Shown here in pieces: positions 17,119 to 25,459 of a stretch of 64,000 nucleotides of DNA. The notes below the pieces were generated by a model that had not been told where the DNA came from, did no database searches, and saw only the letters and a program-made list of their open reading frames with translations. The stretch lies in the NCBI RefSeq assembly GCF_031458175.1, contig NZ_JAVDXX010000001.1:434001-498000 (forward strand). The letters are read 5' to 3'. This DNA comes from Pseudoglutamicibacter albus (GTDB lineage: Bacteria > Actinomycetota > Actinomycetes > Actinomycetales > Micrococcaceae). The stretch's first letter is position 1, and each line of letters starts with the position of its first letter. The position numbers and the translations under genes are program-made.

Positions 17119-18476
17119 TTGGCGCCTCCCATACGACGCAAAACCTGAAACGGAGTGTAGGTAGCAATAACATCGAGGGTCGCATCCGGATCCTCAAGCA
17201 TCGAGCCCGCGGTCTCGATGGCTGTACCGAGGTCCTTGATGGTCTGACACTCAACGCCCGCATAATCGAGGCGGACGGCAAGATCAAACGTGTTCCGGCC
17301 GGTCGCGATCACTTTCCGGCCCCGCAGGGACTCAAACTCAACATCCCACAGCCACGAAACATCCCGGCCGTCAGCAAGCACCGAATCGATCGCCAGGACC
17401 AGCGGGTCACTCACACCCAGCGGCAAAGACTCAGCCCAGCCGGCAGGGTTCTTCGAAAGCATCAACCGGCACTTCACGCCGTGAATCTCGTTAAGCCCGA
17501 AACGCCCAGCAGGAGCCTGGACCTTACGCATCCCCACCAACGCGGTCTGAGTATCCACACCCAGCTCACGCACGGTAGCCAACGCGACAGCGGCGTTACC
17601 CACGTTGAAACGGCCCGGGACATTCAACTGAAAATCCAGCTCGCTACCGTCAGCATCGCGCACAGTTTCACCGCGGACCACAATCGTGGAGTCCTGCTGG
17701 TGGCGGCCACAGCCAGGGCAACGCCACGTACCAGCGAACGTGACGGTCCCGGAATCATCGACCTCCGGGTTTTCACGATCCAGAACCGTGTCACATCCCG
17801 GGCACAACACCGCGTCATCGTTCCACACCGAGCCAGGGTTGACCCAGACCGTCTCACGGGCGGTCTCAGCGGCCCACGCAACCAACGGCTCCTCCGCGTT
17901 GGCGATCACGAGCGGGCCGTCCTCACCGGCTTCCTCGAGCGCGTTACGCCACGCACGGGCCAGCCCCTTGATCTCGTGGTTGCGGTCCAGCTGATCGCGC
18001 GAGAAGTTCAACATCACCAGAATCTTCGGCTTACCAACCCTCACCAGGTCAGCCACAACACGCTCATCGACCTCCAACACAGCGAGGTCCGCCTTCGGTG
18101 CCTCAGACAACGCAGAGGCGATACCGCGATGCAGATTCGCGCCATCAGCGTTCGTGACCAACCGGGCGGCATCCTCACCCAACGCCTCACGCACAGCGGA
18201 AGCAACAAAGTGCGTGGTTGTCGTCTTGCCGTTAGTACCGGTGACCGCAACGATGGTGCGGCCAGCGAGCAACTGCTCAAAAGCACGCGGAGCCAAGCGG
18301 GTGAGGATCGCGCCCTGAATCGACTGACCTGAGCCGCGACCCACCAACCGGGAACCGAGCCGCGCGGTGCGGCCTGCGAACGTAGCGAAAGACAAACGCG
18401 CACGGTCCAAGACCGGCATGCCGGCCCTCGCGCGAGGATTGGATGCGGGAGGTTCGGGTAGATGCTGAGAAACCAT
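17115..18476 (-). CDS. murT: Lipid II isoglutaminyl synthase, Mur ligase-like subunit MurT
   Basis: The 453-residue protein has the Mur-ligase ATP loop AVTGTNGKTTTTHF, then a zinc-ribbon insertion with paired cysteines (LCPGCDTV and RCPGCGRH) that is characteristic of MurT, and a C-terminal DUF1727 domain. It activates the lipid II glutamate for amidation with ammonia from GatD. The ATG at 18476 has GGGAAG nine bases upstream; an in-frame start at 18533 would add 19 unlikely residues. First gene of murT-gatD-maf. Confidence 0.94.
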   Translation of the reverse strand: MVSQHLPEPPASNPRARAGMPVLDRARLSFATFAGRTARLGSRLVGRGSGQSIQGAILTRLAPRAFEQLLAGRTIVAVTGTNGKTTTTHFVASAVREALGEDAARLVTNADGANLHRGIASALSEAPKADLAVLEVDERVVADLVRVGKPKILVMLNFSRDQLDRNHEIKGLARAWRNALEEAGEDGPLVIANAEEPLVAWAAETARETVWVNPGSVWNDDAVLCPGCDTVLDRENPEVDDSGTVTFAGTWRCPGCGRHQQDSTIVVRGETVRDADGSELDFQLNVPGRFNVGNAAVALATVRELGVDTQTALVGMRKVQAPAGRFGLNEIHGVKCRLMLSKNPAGWAESLPLGVSDPLVLAIDSVLADGRDVSWLWDVEFESLRGRKVIATGRNTFDLAVRLDYAGVECQTIKDLGTAIETAGSMLEDPDATLDVIATYTPFQVLRRMGGAK

Positions 18477-18492
18477 AGGCTCTATCTTCCCA

Positions 18493-18524
18493 CGTGGGGA
18501 AGCGCCTTTCGGCACTTCCCCACG
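18493..18524 (-). terminator. Hairpin between DUF885 gene and murT
   Basis: A perfect 10-bp stem CGTGGGGAAG / CTTCCCCACG with a 12-base loop lies after the DUF885 gene and just before murT. Confidence 0.6.
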
Positions 18525-18575
18525 AGGGATCACAGGTTGACTCGGTCACAATACGGCCTGCGGCCGGCGGGGCTG

Positions 18576-20246
18576 TTAGCTCAGCGCCCGCCGCAGCGAA
18601 TCCAGGCCCATGCCGCCGAGCTTCAGGGCACGGGTGTGGAAGTCTTTAGCGCTGAACTCGCTACCTTCACGGTCTTCAACTTCCGAACGGATCTGCATCC
18701 AGATCTGCTCACCGATCTTGTACGCCGGTGCCTGGCCTGGCCAGCCCATGTAGCGCAGCCACTCAAACTCGATGCGGCCCTCGGATTCGAACACGTTCTT
18801 CTTCAAGAACTCAAGGCCTGTCTCTGCATTCCACACGCCTGAGCCCCACTGCTGCGGGACCTCGAAGCCGCAATGCAGACCGATATCGAAGACGACGCGG
18901 GCGGCACGCAGACGCTGGCCCATGAGCATCCCGAGGCGATCGCCTGGATCTTCGAGGTAACCGAGCTCTTCCATGAGGCGCTCAGCGTAGAGGGCCCACC
19001 CTTCACCGTGGCCCGAAGTCCAGGAGAATTCGCGGCGGAAGCTGTTGAGCTCACCCGAATTCATGGTCGAGGTAGCGATCTGCAGGTGGTGGCCCGGGAC
19101 ACCCTCGTGGTAGACGGTCGAGGTTTCCGACCACGTCGTAAACATGTCCTCACCCGCTGGTACGGACCACCACATGCGGCCTGGACGAGAGAAGTCATCG
19201 GATGGACCCGTGTAGTAGATGCCGCCTTCATTGGTTGGGGCGATCATGCACTCGAGGCGATCCATAGGCGGTTCAATATCAAAGTGGGTTCCGGCAAGCT
19301 CCCGGACAGCCTTATCCGAAAGCCCCTGCATCCACTCGCGCAACGCATCCGTGCCGTGCAGCTGGCGTTGAGGGTCCGCGTTGAGAGCCTCCATCGCTTC
19401 TTCGATGGAGGCGCCCGGCTTGATCTGCTCGGCGACTTCCTCTTGCTCTGCGATGATCCGGTCGAGCTCCTCAACGCCCCACCTATACGCCTCTTCGAGG
19501 TCTACTTCAGCGCCAAGGAAGTCACGCGATGCCAGCGCATAGTATTCGCGGCCGCACGCGTCTTCTTGGCGGGCCGATGGGCGCAGAACGGTGGTGAGGT
19601 AGTCAGCGAACTCGGCATAAGCCTTCCCCGCATCAGCTGCTGCCGTTGCGAGAGCCTCGCGGGCGGAATCATCGAGGGACGCCGGTGCTGCGATCTCGGT
19701 GAGTTTAGCGAAATAGCCGTCCTCAGCTGCATATGCCGCACACTGCTCAGCGACGATATCCACCTGGCGAACCGCTGGAGCCTTACCGTTGGTGCGCGCC
19801 TCTTCCAGGGTTGCGCGATAACCAGCCAGCGCCTCCGGGATGTGGGTTACACGACGCGTGATCGTGGCCCAGTCTTCAGCGGTCTTTTGCGGCATGAGGT
19901 CGAGGATCGCTCGGATGCCTTGGGCCGGGGATGCGATGTTGTTGAACGACGGAACACCGGTATCCAACAGCTCGAGCTTGACGGTGAGGCGTTCGTTCAT
20001 GATGTCGAGCGTGACGGCGTCGGCGTCATCGGTTGGTTCGAGTGTCTTGAGCTTCTCGAGCGTCGATACGTACAGCTCGCGCTCCTGCGCTGTACCGGCA
20101 GGGGAATAGTCCGCGTAATGGTCGGGGGCGTCCGGGCTCCCGATGCTCACGAGATGTTCAGGTACGAGCTTGCCGAACGCGGTCATAAATTCCTCGGCAA
20201 CGGCATCGATCGCCGAAGGGGTACGTGGTGATGTAGGTGTAGTCAT
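18576..20246 (-). CDS. DUF885 family protein (putative metallopeptidase)
   Basis: The 556-residue protein matches the DUF885 family by its motifs YHEGVPGHHLQIATS (around residue 380, metal-ligand-like His/Glu) and SGHGEGWALYAERLMEELG. The C-terminal YMGWPGQAPAYKIGEQIW is also typical. Such proteins are thought to be zinc carboxypeptidase-like enzymes, but the substrate is unknown. No signal peptide is seen, so it is probably cytoplasmic. It lies 25 bp after the metal ATPase gene on the same strand, which allows cotranscription. Confidence 0.85.
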   Translation of the reverse strand: MTTPTSPRTPSAIDAVAEEFMTAFGKLVPEHLVSIGSPDAPDHYADYSPAGTAQERELYVSTLEKLKTLEPTDDADAVTLDIMNERLTVKLELLDTGVPSFNNIASPAQGIRAILDLMPQKTAEDWATITRRVTHIPEALAGYRATLEEARTNGKAPAVRQVDIVAEQCAAYAAEDGYFAKLTEIAAPASLDDSAREALATAAADAGKAYAEFADYLTTVLRPSARQEDACGREYYALASRDFLGAEVDLEEAYRWGVEELDRIIAEQEEVAEQIKPGASIEEAMEALNADPQRQLHGTDALREWMQGLSDKAVRELAGTHFDIEPPMDRLECMIAPTNEGGIYYTGPSDDFSRPGRMWWSVPAGEDMFTTWSETSTVYHEGVPGHHLQIATSTMNSGELNSFRREFSWTSGHGEGWALYAERLMEELGYLEDPGDRLGMLMGQRLRAARVVFDIGLHCGFEVPQQWGSGVWNAETGLEFLKKNVFESEGRIEFEWLRYMGWPGQAPAYKIGEQIWMQIRSEVEDREGSEFSAKDFHTRALKLGGMGLDSLRRALS

Positions 20247-20271
20247 GAAACTAGCCTAAAACGTTATCGCT

Positions 20272-22221
20272 CTAAATGAGAGCTCGGTCATGGTTGGCCG
20301 CGTTCCGCTGAGGGAGGAACCGGCTCACACGGTCCGGGCCGCCCAGGGCACGCAGCGCGTACAGGATGCACGCGAGGTCCACGACCTCCTGCAAAAGTGC
20401 GCCGACCGTTGCCGGGATGAACCCGAACGCCGCGAAACCCATGAGGCCCAGCGAGAGGGCGATACCGATGAGGATCGCGGTGATCGCAACCTGGTAAGTC
20501 CATTTACCGACGTCGACTGCGCGGGCCACCAGCGAGATGTCTTCGCGGGTGATGACGGCGTCGGCGGATTCACTAGCGGCAGATGCGCCGCGGGCACCCA
20601 TCGCAACACCCACGCCAGCGGCTGCAAGGACGGGGGCGTCGTTGATGCCGTCACCCACCATGAGGGCCGGTTGCTGCATCTGGGTGATGCGGCGGACCTT
20701 ATCTTCAGGAAGAAGATCGCCGGCGATGGCACTGACACCGATGTGTTGCCCGACTGAATCTGCAGTGGCCTGGTTATCGCCGGTCAGCAACGCGATATCG
20801 CTGATTCCCAGTTCCGTCAGGGCCGTGATGGTGCCGGCTGCCTCTTCGCGGACCTCATCGGCCATGAGGATAATGCCGCCTAGTCTGGCATCAACGCTGA
20901 TGTATACAGCGGTTTGCGAAGCGTGCAGGTCAGGCTGTGCAACCTCACCGGCGACTTCCTCGATAAAGGACTTCTTGCCTACGCGAACGTTCTGCCCGTC
21001 AACGATGGCGCTCACGCCGTTGGTGGCGATCTCGCTGGCATCGTGGGCGTCCAGCATCGCGAGCCCGCGTTCTTCAGCGGCTTCGATGATGCCATCAGCC
21101 AGAACGTGGGAAGAGAACTGCTCCGCGGTTGCCGTGAGTTGTAGCAGGCGAGCCTCATCGATTCCGTCAGCGGGAATGATCCGGTCGATGCGGGGGCGGC
21201 CGAATGTAACGGTGCCCGTCTTATCGAACGCGGCCGATTCCGCACGCGATAACGCCTCAAGAGTTGCGCCACCCTTCACGATCACGCCCAAGCGCGAGGC
21301 ACGCGACATCCCGCCCATGAACGCGACCGGCGCACCGATCAGTAACGGGCATGGGGTCGCCAAAACCAGAACTTCAGCGAAACGCACAGGATCGCCTGAG
21401 AGCCACCACGCAACACCCGCGACGATGAGGGACACGATCGTGAACGGGACAGCGAAACGGTCTGCAACCCGGACCGTTGGTGCTTGCTGCTGTTCGGCCT
21501 CGCGCACCAGCTGAACAATCCGCTGGTACTGCGAATCCTCAGCGGTCGCGCTCGCGCGAACGCGGATCGCTGTGTGTCCGTTCACGGAACCAGACATGAG
21601 GCGCTCGCCGCGGGTCTTCGTCACGGGCAAAGGCTCGCCTGTGAGGCTCGCTTCATCGACCAAGGCGTGCTCATCGAGCAGTTGTGCATCCACCGGAACC
21701 ACCTCAGACGGACGAACCATGAGGGTATCGCCCACCTTGACCTCTGTGACCGGAACGTCTTCAAGACCCAGCCCCGCATGTTCTTGGCCTGTTTGGTCAG
21801 GCCCTGCGCTGTCGATGCTGTGCTCCACATCGACTGTGCTTTCCGAGGTGATGCGGTGGGCGGTATCGGGCGCGCGGTCCACGAGTGCTGTGAGTTCGCG
21901 TTGAGCCCTGGAAACCGCGTAGTCTTCGAGCGCTTCACCGCCGGTAAGCATGAGCGCGATGATCGTGGCAGCGACGTATTCGCCGACCAGTAGCGAGGAG
22001 ATCATTGCGACAACCGCGAGGATATCGAGGCCGAAGTTGCCGCGCAGTACGTCCCGGATCATGTCGATGGCGGTCACGAGGATGATGATCGAAACATAGA
22101 CGGTCGCGACCCACTGGGCGGCAGGACTGCCCAAGACCCTCAAGGTGACAACCACCGCAAGCGCGATCAATGCCGTGCACGCAAGAAAATATTTCTGTGC
22201 AAAACCTATGAATCTGCCCAT
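20272..22221 (-). CDS. P1B-type heavy-metal ATPase
   Basis: The 649-residue membrane pump has the actuator loop VDEASLTGEPLPVTK, the membrane metal motif ATPCPLLIGAPVAF (a TPC motif), the phosphorylation site AFDKTGTVTFG and the hinge MVGDGINDAPVLAAA. It has no N-terminal metal-binding domain. The usual P1B nucleotide-site HP dipeptide is replaced (SSHVLADG). A hydrophilic acidic insert lies near residues 115-155. The ion cannot be predicted from this motif with confidence. It faces the AAA-catA genes across a 275-bp divergent region. Confidence 0.9.
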   Translation of the reverse strand: MGRFIGFAQKYFLACTALIALAVVVTLRVLGSPAAQWVATVYVSIIILVTAIDMIRDVLRGNFGLDILAVVAMISSLLVGEYVAATIIALMLTGGEALEDYAVSRAQRELTALVDRAPDTAHRITSESTVDVEHSIDSAGPDQTGQEHAGLGLEDVPVTEVKVGDTLMVRPSEVVPVDAQLLDEHALVDEASLTGEPLPVTKTRGERLMSGSVNGHTAIRVRASATAEDSQYQRIVQLVREAEQQQAPTVRVADRFAVPFTIVSLIVAGVAWWLSGDPVRFAEVLVLATPCPLLIGAPVAFMGGMSRASRLGVIVKGGATLEALSRAESAAFDKTGTVTFGRPRIDRIIPADGIDEARLLQLTATAEQFSSHVLADGIIEAAEERGLAMLDAHDASEIATNGVSAIVDGQNVRVGKKSFIEEVAGEVAQPDLHASQTAVYISVDARLGGIILMADEVREEAAGTITALTELGISDIALLTGDNQATADSVGQHIGVSAIAGDLLPEDKVRRITQMQQPALMVGDGINDAPVLAAAGVGVAMGARGASAASESADAVITREDISLVARAVDVGKWTYQVAITAILIGIALSLGLMGFAAFGFIPATVGALLQEVVDLACILYALRALGGPDRVSRFLPQRNAANHDRALI

Positions 22222-22231
22222 GAGTCAATAG

Positions 22232-22261
22232 TTCGCTAAAACCCTGACGGTTTCTAGCGAA
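22232..22261 (-). promoter_or_regulatory. Nested inverted repeat before the metal ATPase
   Basis: Arms TTCGCTA (22232) and TAGCGAA (22255) enclose a second pair AAACC/GGTTT around CTGAC. It starts 11 bases upstream of the ATPase start codon. It could be the operator of a metal sensor or an mRNA hairpin; no regulator gene is next to it. Confidence 0.5.
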
Positions 22262-22352
22262 GAAAGGCTAACCATAGTGAACGCAGGCTCACTTCATCTA
22301 TACGCGGAGCGTCTAAGTTCATATGGACTAAGTAATTCTCGTGTCTGAAATT

Positions 22353-22392
22353 CTTAGCTAAGGTGATGGTCAGATACGGTGATGTAGGTCAC
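22353..22392 (+). promoter_or_regulatory. Palindrome and GlxR/CRP-like site before the AAA-catA genes
   Basis: A perfect 10-bp palindrome CTTAGCTAAG (22353-22362) is followed by GTGA-TGTAGG-TCAC (22379-22392). The latter is the GTGA-N6-TCAC core of cAMP receptor (CRP/GlxR) sites. It is about 105 bases before the AAA gene start. Confidence 0.5.
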
Positions 22393-22496
22393 GTGCTGAC
22401 ATAGAAAGTGTGAGGTTGGTTACGGCCGCACAGGAGTTTGGCCAGCGCTAATGCTCACCGAGAGGAAAGCCCTAACTAACGTGAGGAGTGGACCTG

Positions 22497-24071
22497 ATGT
22501 TCATTGCGCCAGCCGCAGTGGTTCGAGCCACAACATCAGAAGACATGGCTGTATCCCGCGAGCAAGCCAAGACATGGCGCTCCGAAGGCATGGGGATCCC
22601 GGATCGCTTCCTCACGGATGCCGCGCTCGCGGATCTCGCCGCCACAGCCGAATCCCTCGGTAACGAAACGTTCGTGCGCACCATCGCCGCGGTGCAAGCC
22701 GCACGCAAAGGTGACTACGGGACCATCCCGAGCATCGAATCAGCTGAAGCCCTCTTCAAGCAGTTCCTCGCCGATGACAAGATCGACGGGTGGGTCTATA
22801 TGCAGGAAGAAGATGGCTATCTGCACCCCTACCTTGTTGCTGACATCAAGTTTGAGCACGCAGACATCTCCCGTGATGCGCGTGTCAAGATCACGATGGA
22901 AGCAGATAGTCCCACCGTGCAGCGCCCATCCAAGACGCCGCGGTTGCTGTTGCTGGAAGACTCCGCGATCGTGGGTAAAACTCCCGAGCAGGCGCTGACC
23001 GCCCAGGGTGCCTTCCATGAAACTGAAGAGCTCAAGGCTGCATACCAGAAGCGCCGGGATGTCTATCAGGACATCATCGATAACGGTTTCGCCCAGCAGT
23101 TCATGTTCACAGGGACCGCGATCCGCACCGAAGACCACAAGTCGCCTAAGAACCGCGCCAACCGCAAGGTCGTCCAGGATGTGAAGCCAGGCTCGATCGC
23201 CCCGCTGCGCACCGGGTCCCCATCCGTCCTGGCTGGTAACACCGACGGGCAGGGCATGGGTGAAGTGCCCGTCGTCACCGCTGTCGCTGTCTTCGACCTC
23301 GCAGCGCAAGACTACATCGACGTCAACGTTGGCGACCTCACCCCGTACGAATACGACGAAAACCTGCGTGAGAAACTCGTCCTGCCAGAAGAACAAGTCG
23401 AACTGCTGGACATCCTCACCTCAGATATTTCGGTGTTCACCGGCGACATCATCGAAGGTAAATCCGCAGGCAACGTGATCCTGGCCCGCGGCCGGCCAGG
23501 CGTGGGTAAAACCTTGACAGCGGAAGTCTATGCCGAGGTATCGCACCGCCCGCTGTACTCGATCCACACCGGAACGCTCGGGATCAATCCGGAATCGATC
23601 CGTAAAAACCTCGAAACCGCATTCGAACGCGCCAAACGCTGGGATGCAGTGTTGTTGCTCGACGAAGCAGACGTGTTCGTGCTACAGCGCGGGCTGGAGC
23701 TTGAACAGAACGCGATCGTCGCTGAGTTCCTGCGCACCCTCGAGTACTACGACGGGCTGCTCTTCCTGACCACCAACCGCGTGGACGGGGTTGACGAAGC
23801 GATCCTGGCCCGTTGCGCGGTCGTGATCGACTACGACCTGCCAAGCCGCGAAGACGCCCGCACCATTTGGGGCATGCTCGCTGAAGGCCACGGAGCCAAC
23901 CTCGGGGAAGAGCTGCTTGACACCCTCGTGGAAACCTTCCCGAACATCACCCCGCGAGACATCAAGATGATCCTGCGCCTCGCGCTGCGCATCGCCGCCT
24001 TCCGCAAGGACGAGGCGAACCTTGAAGCGTTCATCACCGCCGCGAAATACCGCGGCATCCACCCCGCATAA
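22497..24071 (+). CDS. AAA-family ATPase next to catA, function unknown
   Basis: The 524-residue protein has an N-terminal region of about 320 residues that is not recognised, followed by one AAA module. The module has Walker A GRPGVGKT at residues 332-339, Walker B LLLDEADVF near 387, sensor 1 LFLTTNRVDGVDEAILARC and a C-terminal helical lid. No membrane segment is seen. The ATG at 22497 has GAGGAG about eight bases upstream; a GTG at 22488 overlaps that ribosome site. It is 116 bp before catA on the same strand. A chaperone or activase role for the nearby oxygenases is only an inference. Confidence 0.85.
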   Translation: MFIAPAAVVRATTSEDMAVSREQAKTWRSEGMGIPDRFLTDAALADLAATAESLGNETFVRTIAAVQAARKGDYGTIPSIESAEALFKQFLADDKIDGWVYMQEEDGYLHPYLVADIKFEHADISRDARVKITMEADSPTVQRPSKTPRLLLLEDSAIVGKTPEQALTAQGAFHETEELKAAYQKRRDVYQDIIDNGFAQQFMFTGTAIRTEDHKSPKNRANRKVVQDVKPGSIAPLRTGSPSVLAGNTDGQGMGEVPVVTAVAVFDLAAQDYIDVNVGDLTPYEYDENLREKLVLPEEQVELLDILTSDISVFTGDIIEGKSAGNVILARGRPGVGKTLTAEVYAEVSHRPLYSIHTGTLGINPESIRKNLETAFERAKRWDAVLLLDEADVFVLQRGLELEQNAIVAEFLRTLEYYDGLLFLTTNRVDGVDEAILARCAVVIDYDLPSREDARTIWGMLAEGHGANLGEELLDTLVETFPNITPRDIKMILRLALRIAAFRKDEANLEAFITAAKYRGIHPA

Positions 24072-24187
24072 GCCACCGTCACGGCATCAAACCGGGTGCC
24101 GCAACGGATCAGCAAGACCAACCCAAACCGCTTCAACTGAAACCCCGGATTCAGTTGAATAAGTTTCAACCACTAGAAGGAGCAAAC

Positions 24188-25057
24188 ATGGCTACTCATC
24201 ACACCCAGGCATCTGAAGCCCGCGCCGCAGACTCCGGTGCACAGGCATCAGCCCGCTTCAAGGACCGCGCTGCCGCACATCGTGGCGATCAGCCAGTTGA
24301 CCACGAACGCGTCAACCTACTTGCCGGTAAGGCGATCAAGGCGCTGACCGACATCGTCTACGAAGACAAGGTCTCCTACGAGGAATACAACGCCCTGAAG
24401 TCTTGGCTCATCAAGGTCGGCGAAGACGGCGAATGGCCACTGTTCCTCGATGTGTGGATCGAGCACGCAGTCGAGGACGTAGCAACCGAGCACCGCGAAG
24501 GCTCCAAGGGCACTATCGAAGGCCCGTACTACGTCGAGGACTCCCCAGAGTACGAATGGGACGCCAAGATCCCGATGCGCGAGGACGAGCCGGGCACCCC
24601 ATTCCGCTTCAAGTCCAAGGTCACCGCGGTTGATGGCACCCCGCTGTCGAATGCGAAGATCGAGATGTGGCACGCGGACGAGTACGGTCTGTACTCGCAG
24701 TTTGCGCCAGGTATCCCGGAGTGGAACCTGCGCGCAAGCTTCCTCGCTAACGAGGACGGCGAATTCGACATCAAGACCATCCGCCCTGCGCCTTATCAGA
24801 TCCCAACCGAGGGGGCATGCGGTCAGCTGATTGAGGCCGCCGGCTGGCACGCATGGCGTCCAGCGCACATCCACGTCAAGGTCTCCGCACCGGGATATGA
24901 GCTGCTCACCGCGCAGCTGTACTTCCCAGGCGATGAGCACAACGACGACGACATCGCATCGGCAGTCAAGCCGGAGCTCATGCTCGATCCGAAGCCATCG
25001 AGTGACGGCGAAGGTGAAGAGGTCCAGTACGACTTCGTTCTCGACCCAGAGCGCTGA
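24188..25057 (+). CDS. catA: Catechol 1,2-dioxygenase
   Basis: The 289-residue intradiol dioxygenase cleaves catechol to cis,cis-muconate. An N-terminal helical dimerisation domain leads to the Fe(III) domain with GTIEGPYYVEDSPEY (Tyr ligand), SQFAPGIPEWNLRASF, PYQIPTEGACGQLI and WRPAHIHVKVSAPGYE (His ligands). Length is usual for the family. The ATG at 24188 has AGAAGGAG 6-7 bases upstream. Hydroxyquinol or chlorocatechol dioxygenase are alternatives, but catB and catC nearby favour catechol. Confidence 0.92.
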   Translation: MATHHTQASEARAADSGAQASARFKDRAAAHRGDQPVDHERVNLLAGKAIKALTDIVYEDKVSYEEYNALKSWLIKVGEDGEWPLFLDVWIEHAVEDVATEHREGSKGTIEGPYYVEDSPEYEWDAKIPMREDEPGTPFRFKSKVTAVDGTPLSNAKIEMWHADEYGLYSQFAPGIPEWNLRASFLANEDGEFDIKTIRPAPYQIPTEGACGQLIEAAGWHAWRPAHIHVKVSAPGYELLTAQLYFPGDEHNDDDIASAVKPELMLDPKPSSDGEGEEVQYDFVLDPER

Positions 25058-25081
25058 TCCGTACAGACCGCTGACCTAGCT

Positions 25082-25149
25082 AAGGCGTTGGGCGACGCCT
25101 TGCGGGTGAGGTGGGAGAGTGGCTCCGACCGTGGAGGTCGGGGCCACTC
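25082..25149 (+). terminator. Two hairpins after catA
   Basis: A small hairpin AAGGCGT/ACGCCTT (25082-25101) is followed by a 14-bp stem GAGTGGCTCCGACC / GGTCGGGGCCACTC (25117-25149) with one T-G wobble. It is then followed by an AT-rich stretch. Confidence 0.7.
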
Positions 25150-25459
25150 GTATTTAAAATCAAAGGCTTTCATACTGTTTGCTCGCTGGTTGATACACGC
25201 TGTGTTTCAAAGTCGCTTTAGTTTCTATATTTATCCATTATGCAATCTATTTGACGTGTCGCTTGGGGCAGTTTTGTAGCTTGAGAAACCTTGGGAACAT
25301 GCGCGTCTAATTGCTTCAATCTTTAGTCCATGTAAAGCGATCCCCACTATTTTTGAATAAAAGAATGTGTATTCTGTGCAGATTCATGCCGGTTGATTAA
25401 CTGTTAGCTTGGTCTCAATCGCACGTTCTGTGATGTGCGTTACACCAGGAGGCAAAACC
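25150..25459 (+). promoter_or_regulatory. AT-rich control region before the phenol hydroxylase
   Basis: About 300 bases are clearly richer in A/T than the flanking genes and have no convincing gene. They contain an inverted repeat AGAAT-GTGT-ATTCT (25362-25375) and a GlxR/CRP-like site TGTGA-TGTGCG-TTACA (25429-25444) that ends two bases before the AGGAGG ribosome site. A factor bound at the second site would block transcription or leader synthesis, so repression is more likely than activation there. Confidence 0.5.
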
